Positions 43,355 through 53,191 of a stretch of DNA of 55,972 bases are shown in pieces (the stretch's first letter is position 1; each line of letters opens with the position of its first letter). The notes under the pieces were generated by a model that was given only the letters and a program-made list of their open reading frames with translations, searched no databases and was not told the origin of the DNA. A program made the translations under genes and the position numbers. The stretch lies in contig SMXQ01000074.1 in assembly GCA_004356985.1 (NCBI GenBank), positions 1 through 55,972 on the forward strand, written 5' to 3'. The stretch is from Alphaproteobacteria bacterium (lineage in GTDB: Bacteria > Pseudomonadota > Alphaproteobacteria > SMXQ01).

Positions 43355-44398
43355 ATGGGTTTGACCATAGCCCTTGACGCCATGGGCGGTGACGGCGCAC
43401 CAGGCGTGATCGTCGGGGGCGCAGAGTTGGCGCGCATCCGTTATCCCGGCATAGAGTTCATGTTCTATGGCGACCAGGAGCCGATCGGCGCTTTGCTCGG
43501 CGGTTACGAGAAACTGCGCGCGGTGTCGATGATCCACCATACGGAGACCGTTATCAGCGGCGAGGACAAGCCGTCGGCGGCCCTGCGCAAAGGCCGCGGC
43601 TCTTCCATGGGGCTGGCCATCGACGCGGTCAAGCGGGGCGAGGCGGCCGGCCTGGTCTCGGCGGGCAACACCGGGGCCTTGATGGCCATGGCGAAACTCG
43701 CCCTGAGGACGTTGCCGGGGATCACCCGACCGGCCATCGCGACGGTCCTGCCGACCACGGTGTCGGAATGCGTGATGCTCGATCTCGGCGCCAATATCCA
43801 ATGCGACGACCGCAACTTGGTCGAATTCGCGATCATGGGCGAAGTCTTCGCGCGCACCGTGCTGGGCCTTCCCAAACCCAGCATCGGGCTGCTCAACGTC
43901 GGCGAGGAGGCGCTCAAGGGCCATGAGGCGATCCGTCAGGCCGCGGCGACCCTGCGCGAGATCGATCTGCCCATCGAATTCCATGGCTTCGTGGAAGGCG
44001 ATGCCGTGTGGGCGGGGGCGGTGGATGTGGTGGTGACCGATGGGTTCACCGGCAATGTGGCGCTGAAGACCGCCGAGGGAATCGCCAAGATGTACACCTC
44101 ATTTATGCGCAAAGCCTATCGGTCCTCGGTGATTTCCCGGCTGGGTTACTTGCTGTCCCGGGGGGCGCTGAACAAGGTGCGTCTCAAGGTCGACCCGCGC
44201 CGCTACAACGGCGCCATGTTGCTGGGGCTCAATGGAATCGTCATCAAGAGCCACGGCGCCACCGACGCCTTCGGTTTCGCCAATGCCATCGGCGTCGCCG
44301 TCGACATGGCCGATGGCGGATTCAACGATCTGATCACCCAAGAGTTCGATCACCTGGGAAGTTTCGGCGCCCCGGTGCAGAAAGTCGCCAGCTCCTGA
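43355..44398 (+). CDS. plsX: Phosphate acyltransferase PlsX
   Basis: [61 protein letters not shown]. Confidence 0.95.
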   Translation: MGLTIALDAMGGDGAPGVIVGGAELARIRYPGIEFMFYGDQEPIGALLGGYEKLRAVSMIHHTETVISGEDKPSAALRKGRGSSMGLAIDAVKRGEAAGLVSAGNTGALMAMAKLALRTLPGITRPAIATVLPTTVSECVMLDLGANIQCDDRNLVEFAIMGEVFARTVLGLPKPSIGLLNVGEEALKGHEAIRQAAATLREIDLPIEFHGFVEGDAVWAGAVDVVVTDGFTGNVALKTAEGIAKMYTSFMRKAYRSSVISRLGYLLSRGALNKVRLKVDPRRYNGAMLLGLNGIVIKSHGATDAFGFANAIGVAVDMADGGFNDLITQEFDHLGSFGAPVQKVASS

Positions 44399-45372
44399 TG
44401 GTGATCCGGTCCGTCGTTCAAGGTTGGGGGGCGTACCTTCCCGAAAAGATTTTGACCAACGACGATCTCGCCAAGATCGTCGAGACTTCCGATGAATGGA
44501 TTGTCGAGCGGACCGGAATCCGCCAGCGCCACATCGCCGCGGACGGTGAGATGACGTCTGATCTCGCCACCCACGCGACCGTGCAGGCGCTTGCGCGGGC
44601 CGGCATCGATGGCGCGGAAATCGACATTATCGTCCTCGGGACGGCGACCCCCGATGAAACCTTTCCGGCGACGGCGACCCGGGTCCAGGAACGGATCGGC
44701 GCCCATACCGCCTTCGCCTTCGATGTCCAGGCGGCCTGTTCCGGCTTCATTTACGCCCTTGCCCTGGCGGATAATTTCCTGCGCTTGGGCCAGGCCAGGA
44801 CGGCCCTGGTCATCGGCGCCGAGACCTTTTCCCGGATTCTCGATTGGCAAGACCGCACCACTTGCGTGCTCTTCGGTGACGGGGCCGGGGCGGTGGTGCT
44901 GCGGGCCGAGGAGGGAACCGGCGCCAACACCGATCGGGGCGTTCTTTCGACCCATCTTCATTCCGACGGCCGCCAGCACGATCTCCTCTACGCCGATGGC
45001 GGTCCATCGTTCAATCAAATGGCCGGCGTCGTCCGCATGCAAGGCCGCGAAGTGTTCCGCCAGGCGGTTATAAAGTTATCGGCAGTGGTGGGGGAGGCCT
45101 TGGTAAGCAATGGATTTTCCGTTGCCGACGTGGACTGGCTGGTGCCCCATCAGGCCAACAAGCGGATTCTCGATTCGACGGCCAGGAAATCGGGAATTAG
45201 CCTGAAAAAAATGGTGGTGACGGTGGATCGGCATGCCAATACCTCGGCGGCGTCGATCCCCCTGGCGCTCAGCGAAGCGGCAAACGATGACCGCATCAAG
45301 CAGGGCGATCTGGTGGTTATGGAGGCCATGGGCGCGGGTTTTACCTGGGCCGCCGCGACCCTGCGCTGGTAG
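44398..45372 (+). CDS. fabH: 3-oxoacyl-[acyl-carrier-protein] synthase III
   Basis: [61 protein letters not shown]. Confidence 0.96.
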   Translation: MVIRSVVQGWGAYLPEKILTNDDLAKIVETSDEWIVERTGIRQRHIAADGEMTSDLATHATVQALARAGIDGAEIDIIVLGTATPDETFPATATRVQERIGAHTAFAFDVQAACSGFIYALALADNFLRLGQARTALVIGAETFSRILDWQDRTTCVLFGDGAGAVVLRAEEGTGANTDRGVLSTHLHSDGRQHDLLYADGGPSFNQMAGVVRMQGREVFRQAVIKLSAVVGEALVSNGFSVADVDWLVPHQANKRILDSTARKSGISLKKMVVTVDRHANTSAASIPLALSEAANDDRIKQGDLVVMEAMGAGFTWAAATLRW

Positions 45373-45508
45373 CCGCGAAAGCCTTTTTCGAATTCCACCC
45401 CCGGATTCCCCAGTGATTCGTGAATTAGGTAAGCGACTTCTCGCATCCCTTTGATCTTGACGGCTTTTTTAGGGAAGGGTACCTTGACATCCTTCTTGGG
45501 AGGATGCC

Positions 45509-45916
45509 ATGGCTGACAATACCGTAACCCGCGCCCAATTGGGTGAAGCGGTCTATCAGGAGGTGGGGCTTTCGCGCAACGAATCTGGCGAATTGGTCGA
45601 AGCCGTGCTTCAGGAGATCAGTGACGCGTTGATCCGCGGTGAGACCGTCAAGATCTCATCGTTCGGCAGTTTTTCGGTACGCCAGAAAGGCCCGCGCGTC
45701 GGCCGCAATCCAAAAACCGGCGAGGAAGTTCCAATTCTTCCGCGCAAGGTTCTCGTCTTTCGGGCCTCCCACGTCCTGAAAAGCCGGGTCGACAATTCCA
45801 TGCCGCGGACGGAAGACGCCGCCGCCGGGAAGGCCACGGAGGAGACCGTCGCCGAGCCCGCGGCCGGTCCTTTTTTTCCCGGCCCCGTGCGTGACCGAGA
45901 CGGGGGGAACATTTAA
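45509..45916 (+). CDS. ihfA: Integration host factor alpha subunit
   Basis: [49 protein letters not shown]-terminal extension. Confidence 0.93.
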   Translation: MADNTVTRAQLGEAVYQEVGLSRNESGELVEAVLQEISDALIRGETVKISSFGSFSVRQKGPRVGRNPKTGEEVPILPRKVLVFRASHVLKSRVDNSMPRTEDAAAGKATEETVAEPAAGPFFPGPVRDRDGGNI

Positions 45917-46333
45917 ATGGCGCAGTTGGCCCGATCGGATCCGAACTCCGTCGCCGGGCGGCGCAACGGCAAGTCCGCCGAGGCCTTCCGGACGATCAGC
46001 GAAGTCGCCGATGAACTGGAAATTCCCCAACATGTCCTGAGATTCTGGGAATCCAAGTTTTCCCAGGTCAAGCCGCTGAAACGCGGCGGCGGGCGCCGTT
46101 ACTACCGTCCCGAAGATATCGTCCTGCTGCACAATATCCGGACCCTTCTCTACCAGGAAGGCTACACCATCAAGGGTGTCCAGAAATTGCTGCGCGAAGG
46201 GCAGGTCAGCCGCGCCGAGGCGGACGGCGCCGCGGATGGCGACGGCGCGGGTTCGCTGGACGATGCCCAGCGCCAGGAAATCCGCGCCATCATCGACGAA
46301 CTGACCGAGCTCAAGAAGCTGTTGGCTGACTGA
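45917..46333 (+). CDS. MerR-family transcriptional regulator
   Basis: [57 protein letters not shown]. Confidence 0.93.
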   Translation: MAQLARSDPNSVAGRRNGKSAEAFRTISEVADELEIPQHVLRFWESKFSQVKPLKRGGGRRYYRPEDIVLLHNIRTLLYQEGYTIKGVQKLLREGQVSRAEADGAADGDGAGSLDDAQRQEIRAIIDELTELKKLLAD

Positions 46334-46453
46334 GTCCTCGCGGCCCGCGCCCGAACGTCCTTGGGCCCTCGAAGGCGCGCCAGCGACTCGATTGCGCCCC
46401 TGGCGGCTAGGATGGTAGAGTGCCTGCCGGTCCATGTCGGGACGGTCCGATGA

Positions 46454-46530
46454 CGGAGCGTAGCGCAGCCTGGTAGCGCACTTCACTGGGGGTGAAGGGG
46501 TCGTGGGTTCGAATCCCGCCGCTCCGACCA
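46454..46530 (+). tRNA. tRNA-Pro (anticodon GGG), CCA encoded
   Basis: 77 nt cloverleaf: cggagcg acceptor; cttca-ctggggg-tgaag anticodon arm; gtggg-ttcgaat-cccgc T arm; cgctccg-a-cca. Confidence 0.95.
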
Positions 46531-46537
46531 ATTTGTC

Positions 46538-46576
46538 AAGGGGCCTGATGGCCGGTCCGTCGGGCCCTTTGTTTTG
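46538..46576 (+). terminator. Probable terminator after tRNA-Pro
   Basis: aaggggcc...gggccctttgtttt imperfect stem with T-rich tail. Confidence 0.5.
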
Positions 46577-46633
46577 CCGGTTTTTGGACGATTCCGGGCG
46601 CTTGGGCAGGGGGCGGGGGGGCCTGCGGTGTTC

Positions 46634-46903
46634 ATGCGCTTCGCCGATGCCGAGATGGGCGGCCATATGTCGGTGTTCGGCCCCGGGCTTTACAAGAACG
46701 GGCGCCACCTGGGCCCGCCGCAGTTCCGCGGCAAGGGCGAGACCGCCCAAGACCGGGCCGACCGGCAGATCGAATACCCCGACGAGGACCCCTGGATCCG
46801 CGAGACCTTCGAGGCCGAGCTCGCCAAGCGCGGGGCCAAGAGCCTCATGGTGCCCGAGGCCTACCGGGACCGCGATTACCAGTGGGACTACGGCGACGAT
46901 TAG
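46634..46903 (+). CDS. Small hypothetical protein
   Basis: ORF MRFADAEMGGHMSVFGPGLYKNGRHLGPPQFRGKGE...WIRETFEAELAKRGAKSLMVPEAYRDRDYQWDYGDD. Confidence 0.4.
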   Translation: MRFADAEMGGHMSVFGPGLYKNGRHLGPPQFRGKGETAQDRADRQIEYPDEDPWIRETFEAELAKRGAKSLMVPEAYRDRDYQWDYGDD

Positions 46904-47082
46904 AATTGGATCATGGCCATTGGCAAGGTGCTGGCGCGGCAAGGGTGGGCGATTTAGAATAGCGCCAATTCCCAGTGGGACGGGCGAAGACCCGTCAACA
47001 GGGGGATCGGAGATGACAAGTTCACCGGCGGCGGCGCTAGGTCGGCCCGGCACGCGCATATCAAAGTGTAGGGGGTTTTGCC

Positions 47083-48147
47083 ATGTCCGTGATTGACGCC
47101 GATACCCACGTCGATGAATCGGAAAGCACCTGGGCGAAATTGGAGGGCACTCCGTTCGAGAAATATATTCCGTTGACGGTCAGTTTGCCGCCGGAAGTGT
47201 CCAAACGTGCGGGCTTTCGCGGATTGACCAGCCGCAAGTGGGTGGTTGAAGACAGGATGCAGAACCGGGCCGTCCGGGATGAAGTGAATCATCCTCTCCG
47301 GGTACGCAGAGAACTGGAGGACGTGCCCGGCCGCGTGGCCCAGATGGACGAGATGGGCGTGGACGTGCAGATCATTTTTCCGACCTTCTTCATTCGCTAC
47401 GCCACCAACAACGCCGAAGCGGAATGGGCGCTGACCACCACCTACAACCGCTGGCTCGCCGAGAAATGCGCGCCGACGAACGGGCGGTTGCGGTGGGCGG
47501 CCGTTCTGCCGTTTATGCGGCCCGACGCGGCCGTGGAGGAGTTGCGCTGGGCTAAGGAGCACGGCGCCTGCGGCATCTTCAAGCGGGGGTTCGACCTGGA
47601 TAGGCCGGTCACGGACCCGCATTTCTTTCCGGTCTATGAGGAAGCCAGTGCCCTTGACCTGCCCCTGTGCATCCACACCGGTCACCCGCTGCCCGGCCAG
47701 GAATGGGACAGGGGGTTCCCCATCATGTCGTCGTTCAGTGAGTTGGTGAGTTCCAACATTCCAGAGCAGTTCCCGAATCTTCGGTTCGGGTTCATCGAGG
47801 CCGGGGCGTCCTGGATTCCCTACATGATTTCGCAATTGGGCGCGCGCAAACGCCAGGTCGAGCGCGGCCAGAACAGCCGATTGCCCCACCTATTCGAACT
47901 GGCGCCCGAATTGTTCCGCGAGAACCGCGCCTTCGTCACCATCGACCTTATCGACGACATCGAGTCGATTCTAAAGTTCGGGACTGAAGACAGCCTGATG
48001 ATCGGTACCGATTACAGCCATACCGATATCTCCGCCAACCCGAGCGCGTTGGACGGGGTGAACGACTGGGTCAAGGAAGAAAGGATCAGCAAAGAACAAG
48101 CCCACAAGATCCTGGTGAGCAACCCCCAGGCGTTCTACGGACTCTAG
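47083..48147 (+). CDS. Amidohydrolase-2 family protein
   Basis: VIDADTHVDESESTW; VQIIFPTFFIRYATN; PNLRFGFIEAGASWIPYM; LMIGTDYSHTDIS; paralogous to 49565..50617. Confidence 0.9.
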   Translation: MSVIDADTHVDESESTWAKLEGTPFEKYIPLTVSLPPEVSKRAGFRGLTSRKWVVEDRMQNRAVRDEVNHPLRVRRELEDVPGRVAQMDEMGVDVQIIFPTFFIRYATNNAEAEWALTTTYNRWLAEKCAPTNGRLRWAAVLPFMRPDAAVEELRWAKEHGACGIFKRGFDLDRPVTDPHFFPVYEEASALDLPLCIHTGHPLPGQEWDRGFPIMSSFSELVSSNIPEQFPNLRFGFIEAGASWIPYMISQLGARKRQVERGQNSRLPHLFELAPELFRENRAFVTIDLIDDIESILKFGTEDSLMIGTDYSHTDISANPSALDGVNDWVKEERISKEQAHKILVSNPQAFYGL

Positions 48148-48265
48148 ATCATAGTCCGCGGTCAGTGCTCTCGGCTGGGAAAGGCCGCATCCGGGTTATG
48201 GCAGGCGCCGGCATCGGCGCCCCGCCGCCGGCCCAACCCTGGTTTATGAGTTGCGCTAGGCGGAC

Positions 48266-49484
48266 CTAATCGGGGTAGGGGGTCTGGTGGCAGAGCATCA
48301 CTTCCGCCCTGGTTTCCGCCGAACGTTCGATGGCGGCCAGCACCTCTTGGGTGGCCTTGCCCCAGCGGCCATCGGCCGGCAGCGCCCGGCCCTCGGCGAC
48401 GGCGAGGTAGAAGGTCCGGAGACGCTCATCCCGCCCGTCGCCGGCATCGGTGAAGGTGATCTCGCGCTGTGCATCGTCGCCATCGACGATCAGGCCTGAG
48501 GGCGAGAGCCGCACGTCGCCGTGGTCGAAACTCGCCACCAGGGGTCCCCCCAGGATCCAGCCGCCCGACCGGCCGGGCGAATTCGAGGCCTGGGTGGAGC
48601 GCCGGCCGCCGCCGTAACGCTCCGCCGCCGCCGCCGCTTCCTCCCAGCCGGGGTCGTCTGCGTGGCGGCCGAGTTCGGCCCTAGCCCGGGCATGGCGCTG
48701 GGGATCGGCCAGGGGGGCGGCGGCTTTGATGCCATGGACCAGTGCCCGGGAATCAAAGTGGTCGTAGCCGGAGCACACCGCGGTGCCGCAAACCCCGTCC
48801 TCGAATTCGAAATATACGGTGTAGCTGCCGGCCACCCGGCGGGCCGGATCCCATGCCCCGGTCATGCCCCGAACGCTGCGCATCAGCCCGCCGCCGATGG
48901 TGCGGATGATGTCGAATTGATGTGGCCCCTGACGCCAGAGGATACCCTGGCCCCATCCCGGGGTCATCTCGTCGCCCGTGCGGGGCCGGTAGAGCCAGTC
49001 GACGAACCGCCAGCTATGGATCATGCGCAGCCGCCCCAGTTCGCCGCCGCGCGCAAGATCGCGAATTCCTTGAATGCGCGGCTCGAAGCTGTGCTTGACG
49101 TTGACCCCCAGCAGTACGCCGTTGCTCTCGGCGATTTGGATCATTTCCTCGGCGTCTTCCAGGGTCACGGCCATGGGTTTTTCGATGAGCACGTGCTTAC
49201 CGCGGCCCAGGGCGGCCCGGGCGTGGGCGAAGTGCAAATGATTGGGCGTCCCGATGTAAACCAGATCGACCGCCCCATGGGCGCACAGGCTCTCGACGTC
49301 GCTAAAGGTTTTCCACCCCGGGGACATTTTGCCTGAAGCGGCCCAAGGTCGTGGCGTCGCTGTCCGCCGCCGCCACCAGTTGGAAGTACGGGCTGCGCTG
49401 GAAGCTCGGCAGCATATTCACGGCGGCGCCGCCGAGCCCGACGATTCCCAGTCCCAGGGGGGACGAGCATTCAACCATGGTCAT
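48266..49484 (-). pseudogene. Gfo/Idh/MocA family oxidoreductase, split by a 1-nt frameshift (or assembly error)
   Basis: N-terminus MTMVECSSPLGLGIVGLGGAAVNMLPSFQRSPYFQLVAAADSDATTLGRFRQNVPG in one frame; WKTFSDVESLCAHGAVDLVYIGTPNHLHFAHARAALGRGKHVLIEKPMAVTLEDAEEM continues in another; switch at cccc-gggg. Confidence 0.85.
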
Positions 49485-49564
49485 GGCATCCTCCCCCCAT
49501 GCGCGCATCCGCCAGCGTTCCCACCCAGCGCCGCCCAACGTGCCGTGCGGCCAGGGGCGCGCAC

Positions 49565-50617
49565 TTAGGCGATGCCGTAAAGCTCGCTGGGGTTGGTTTG
49601 CAGGATTTTTTCCACCGACGAGGCCTTGATGCCGCCGTCTTCGCCGAGCCGCTTGATCACCTCGATCTCCACGGCCACGTCGTTGTGTCCGTAATCGGTG
49701 CCGACGATCAGGTTGTCGTCGCCGATCTCGTCGAGCAACCAATGCAAATGGTCGGACTTTTGGGTGGTGATATAGAAGTTGTTGTCGGACAGCGTGGTGT
49801 CGGTCATTTGGATGCCCTTGGCGGCGAGCCGCATGCGCGCTTCGTTCAGCATATAGGGCACCCATTGCGCGCTGGCTTCGACGAAAGCCCAACGCAGGCC
49901 GGGGAACCGCTTGGGGATCTCGTCGCCCAGCAGGTACAGGAAGGCGCCCATCACCGGAAACTTGAAGATCATGATGCCGAGATCCCGGTTGAAGGAGTCG
50001 TGATTGGCGAAGCTGGAATTGCCGGCGTGATAGCAGAGCGGCAGGTCGAGCTCCTGGGCGATCTCGAAGAGCGGGAAGAAATAGCGGTCGTTGGTGAACC
50101 GTTCGCATTCGAAGCCGCGCATGAATATGCCGCAGGCGCCGTTGGCCTTGGCCCATTCGAGCTCTTGGCGCACCAGGCCCGGATCCACCAGGGAATAGAG
50201 CGGCGGCACCGCCACCCATCGCAGGCGCCCGCCGGACTGCTTCCAGATGTCGCCCAGCCAGCGATTGTAACTGCGCGCCAGGGCCATTTCGCGGTCGTGT
50301 TCGTTGGTGATCGGGCGCAGGAACAAGGTTGGGAACAAGACCTGGATATCGATGTCGGTCTGGTCCATGTGGGCCAGCCGGCCGGCGATATCCACCATGT
50401 CCCGCACGTCCTCGGGAAGATCGCGGGCGACGTTGGTCTTGGTCTGGAAGTGATCGCCGATCTTCCAGTATTCGTTGCGTTGGTTGGCCCGGAATGGCGC
50501 GCTGTCATTCTCGTCGCGGACGAAGATCTGGGGGCGGAACTCTTGCTCGCCTTCTTCCATGTAGTCCCAGGTTCGGGCGGTCTCGATCACATGTGCGTCG
50601 GCGTCGATCCTTGCCAT
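49565..50617 (-). CDS. Amidohydrolase-2 family protein
   Basis: RIDADAHVIETARTWDYM; IQVLFPTLFLRPITN; FPGLRWAFVEASAQWVPYM; LIVGTDYGHNDVA. Confidence 0.9.
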   Translation of the reverse strand: MARIDADAHVIETARTWDYMEEGEQEFRPQIFVRDENDSAPFRANQRNEYWKIGDHFQTKTNVARDLPEDVRDMVDIAGRLAHMDQTDIDIQVLFPTLFLRPITNEHDREMALARSYNRWLGDIWKQSGGRLRWVAVPPLYSLVDPGLVRQELEWAKANGACGIFMRGFECERFTNDRYFFPLFEIAQELDLPLCYHAGNSSFANHDSFNRDLGIMIFKFPVMGAFLYLLGDEIPKRFPGLRWAFVEASAQWVPYMLNEARMRLAAKGIQMTDTTLSDNNFYITTQKSDHLHWLLDEIGDDNLIVGTDYGHNDVAVEIEVIKRLGEDGGIKASSVEKILQTNPSELYGIA

Positions 50618-50738
50618 CTCGCGCTCTCCCAAATTTCTTGCGTCATCCCTGCCGCGCGCCAGCCCCGTTCGCGGCCTGGCTTTTGCTTAGGCCGCGGAGT
50701 ATGGGCGCGGGATCGACGATAATCTTTTCGGGGCCGGG

Positions 50739-51962
50739 CTACCAGTTATTACACTTGCGCCTGACGCGGGCATAGGCGCGCGGCGTATCCACCATTTTCT
50801 GGGCCGCAACCAAGGATTTCATCATTTCTTTGTAGACCGGGCGGAGCAGTTCGTCGGAGATTGCCTTGACTTCTTTGCGCGCCTGCCCGGCGGAATTCAC
50901 CATGGCGGGATCCTGGCCGGTGGGAATGAGAAGGGAAGTCAGGGCGCGGCGGATCCGTGGCGCATATTCTTCCAGATTTTTCCTGGCAACCCGGACATGT
51001 TCGCGTTCGTGGGCCAAAATGACCCTGTAGGGACAGCTCCCCACGGGGTATTCCTTGGCCACGAAAACGTCGAGCCGGCGGTACCGCAGATTGACGTCGA
51101 AGCCGGTGATCCAAAAACAGAATTTATCGCCGACCGGCAGCCCTTGCGCCCTGGGCCGGGTTTCGATGACGAAATCCGGCTTCATCAGCCCCAGGGCGCG
51201 GGTGTTGTGGCCCAGGCCTGAAATCTTGCCCAGTTGGGCAATGCTGCGGGAATGGTCGATACGGGGTGTGGGGAATTTGATCGTGACGTTGACGTCATAG
51301 GGCGCATTGGGGAAACCGCCGGCGCAGTTCGACGGCGCCCGCAAGGCCATCTCCATCCGGCCATTGGCCATGTCTCGGCGGGTCTTTTCCGTGGAGCGAT
51401 CGACATAGGTGTTGCGCAGCAACTCCCGCGCTTGAAGATCGTTCTGCCGCGCCGCCTGATGAAGCCATTTGGCCGCCAGATTATGATCACGGCGAACGCC
51501 GCGCCCTTCGAGGTACATATTCCCCAATTGGCGCTGGGCATCGACGTCGCCGCCTTCGGCGGCGAGTTCGTACCATTGCGCGGCGGCGGCGTAATCGCGC
51601 TTGCCCCAGGCGCCCTCGGCGTGCAAATCACCAAGGATCCGTTGCGCCATGGTATCGCCGCTGTCCGCCGCCTGGGAATACCAGTAAACGGCTTTTTCCA
51701 GGTCCGCCGTGGCCCCCAGTCCGTATTGGTACATCACACCCACGTAACTCTGGGCCATGCCGTCGCCCCGCCGTGCGATGGGCAGGAATTCGCGCAACGC
51801 GGCGGCGTAATCCTCGCGTTCATAGGCGGCGACGCCCTCGTCGAACCCGGCGCGAACCGGCTCCGAGGACATGGGGAGCAGGAATAGGGTTAACAAAATG
51901 GCCGTTCCAAGGAACCGCACGATACCCCCCCATAAGGCATTGAATGAAGCTACCGCAATCAT
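50739..51962 (-). CDS. Secreted Sel1-repeat protein with C-terminal HExxH (DUF922-like?) domain; start may be internal
   Basis: Sel1 repeats GDGMAQSYVGVMYQYGLGATADLEKAVYWYSQAAD...; C-terminus YRVILAHEREHVRVARKNLEEY. Confidence 0.8.
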   Translation of the reverse strand: MIAVASFNALWGGIVRFLGTAILLTLFLLPMSSEPVRAGFDEGVAAYEREDYAAALREFLPIARRGDGMAQSYVGVMYQYGLGATADLEKAVYWYSQAADSGDTMAQRILGDLHAEGAWGKRDYAAAAQWYELAAEGGDVDAQRQLGNMYLEGRGVRRDHNLAAKWLHQAARQNDLQARELLRNTYVDRSTEKTRRDMANGRMEMALRAPSNCAGGFPNAPYDVNVTIKFPTPRIDHSRSIAQLGKISGLGHNTRALGLMKPDFVIETRPRAQGLPVGDKFCFWITGFDVNLRYRRLDVFVAKEYPVGSCPYRVILAHEREHVRVARKNLEEYAPRIRRALTSLLIPTGQDPAMVNSAGQARKEVKAISDELLRPVYKEMMKSLVAAQKMVDTPRAYARVRRKCNNW

Positions 51963-52189
51963 TCTGTTAGAATAATTCTATCATTCATTAACCAAGGGTG
52001 GAAGAAATTTTATACATCTTTAGTGATATTTGCGGCCGGCAAGCCGAATCTCATCGATGCTTGCCACTCAGGCCGCCAGCACCGGTTCCCGGGACCGTCT
52101 CACGGGAATCTATTTTATGACCGGCGGCGCTGATAAACTGATCACAATGGAAGCGCGCCGCGCATAACCAAGATCTAAGGGGTGACACC

Positions 52190-53155
52190 GTGATCAACGC
52201 CGCAATCATCGGCCTCGGCGGCTGGGGCCGTAGGCTCGTTTCATCGGTCCAGGGGAAGAGCAGCCGCATCGGGTTTTCGGCGGCGGTGGTGCGGACGCCG
52301 GAGAAGGTCGCGGAATTCGCGGACGAACACGGACTCGACCTCGGCACGGATCTCGATGCCGTGCTCGCCGACGATTCCATAGACACGGTGGTGGTGGCCT
52401 CGGCCGCCGGCGTCCATGCGCGCCACGGCCTTGCGGTCATCAGGGCGGGCAAGCCGGTGATGGTGATCAAGCCCCTCGCCTTGTCCCAGGCCGACGCCGA
52501 GCAATTGCGCGCCGAAGCCGAGCGCGCGGGCGTCATCCTGGCGCTGGGCTACAACCGCTGCTTCCTCCCCGCCAATGGGGAACTGCGCGCCCTGGTGGCC
52601 TCGGGCGCGCTGGGGACGCCCTTGCATGCGGAAGGTAATTTCTGTGTCGACCGTTTTGGCCAGGTGGCCCCGGGCGGGTGGAAAGCCGACAACCGGCAGA
52701 CGCCGCCCGGCGCGCTCACCGACCACATGCTCTATGAAATGATCAGGATGTTCGGCCCGGTGGCCGAGGTTCATGCGATTGCCGGGGACCGTGCGGGCCT
52801 GGCGACCCTCAAGGACACCACGGCGACCCTGCTGCGGTTCGCCAATGGGATGAGCGGCGCATTGACGGCGATCGGCACCACCGCGGACCTGCTGCGGCTT
52901 CAGGTGTTCGGCACCTTGGGTTGGGCCGAGGTGCGGGGCATGGACGTGCTCACCACCGCCTATACTCAAGGCGAAGGCGAGAGCAAAACCTTTCCCAGGT
53001 TCGAGGCCGAGCGGGCCCAGTTGGAAGGTTTCGCCGATGCCATCGAAGGCAAGGCGGCGTTTCCCGTCACGGCGGAACAAGCCGCCCACGCGGTGGCCGT
53101 GCTCGAGGCCATTCGGAGATCGGCCGAGGACGGGGCGCCGGTTGCCCTCGCCTGA
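52190..53155 (+). CDS. Gfo/Idh/MocA family oxidoreductase
   Basis: VINAAIIGLGGWGRRLVSSV; DTVVVASAAGVHARHGLAVIRAGKPVMVIKPLALSQADAEQL; GTG start. Confidence 0.9.
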   Translation: MINAAIIGLGGWGRRLVSSVQGKSSRIGFSAAVVRTPEKVAEFADEHGLDLGTDLDAVLADDSIDTVVVASAAGVHARHGLAVIRAGKPVMVIKPLALSQADAEQLRAEAERAGVILALGYNRCFLPANGELRALVASGALGTPLHAEGNFCVDRFGQVAPGGWKADNRQTPPGALTDHMLYEMIRMFGPVAEVHAIAGDRAGLATLKDTTATLLRFANGMSGALTAIGTTADLLRLQVFGTLGWAEVRGMDVLTTAYTQGEGESKTFPRFEAERAQLEGFADAIEGKAAFPVTAEQAAHAVAVLEAIRRSAEDGAPVALA

Positions 53156-53191
53156 CTAAAATCTCGACCAACAAGCCGTAAAGGGGGAGCC

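Noticed and set aside
46454-46530. tRNA-Pro as an integration site for a genomic island starting at 46.5 kb
   Set aside because: No integrase gene and no direct repeat of the tRNA 3' end seen downstream in the window.
49302-49335. Programmed -1/+1 frameshift as the primary explanation for the split oxidoreductase
   Set aside because: No slippery heptamer or downstream pseudoknot is evident; indel in a CCCCGGGG run is simpler.
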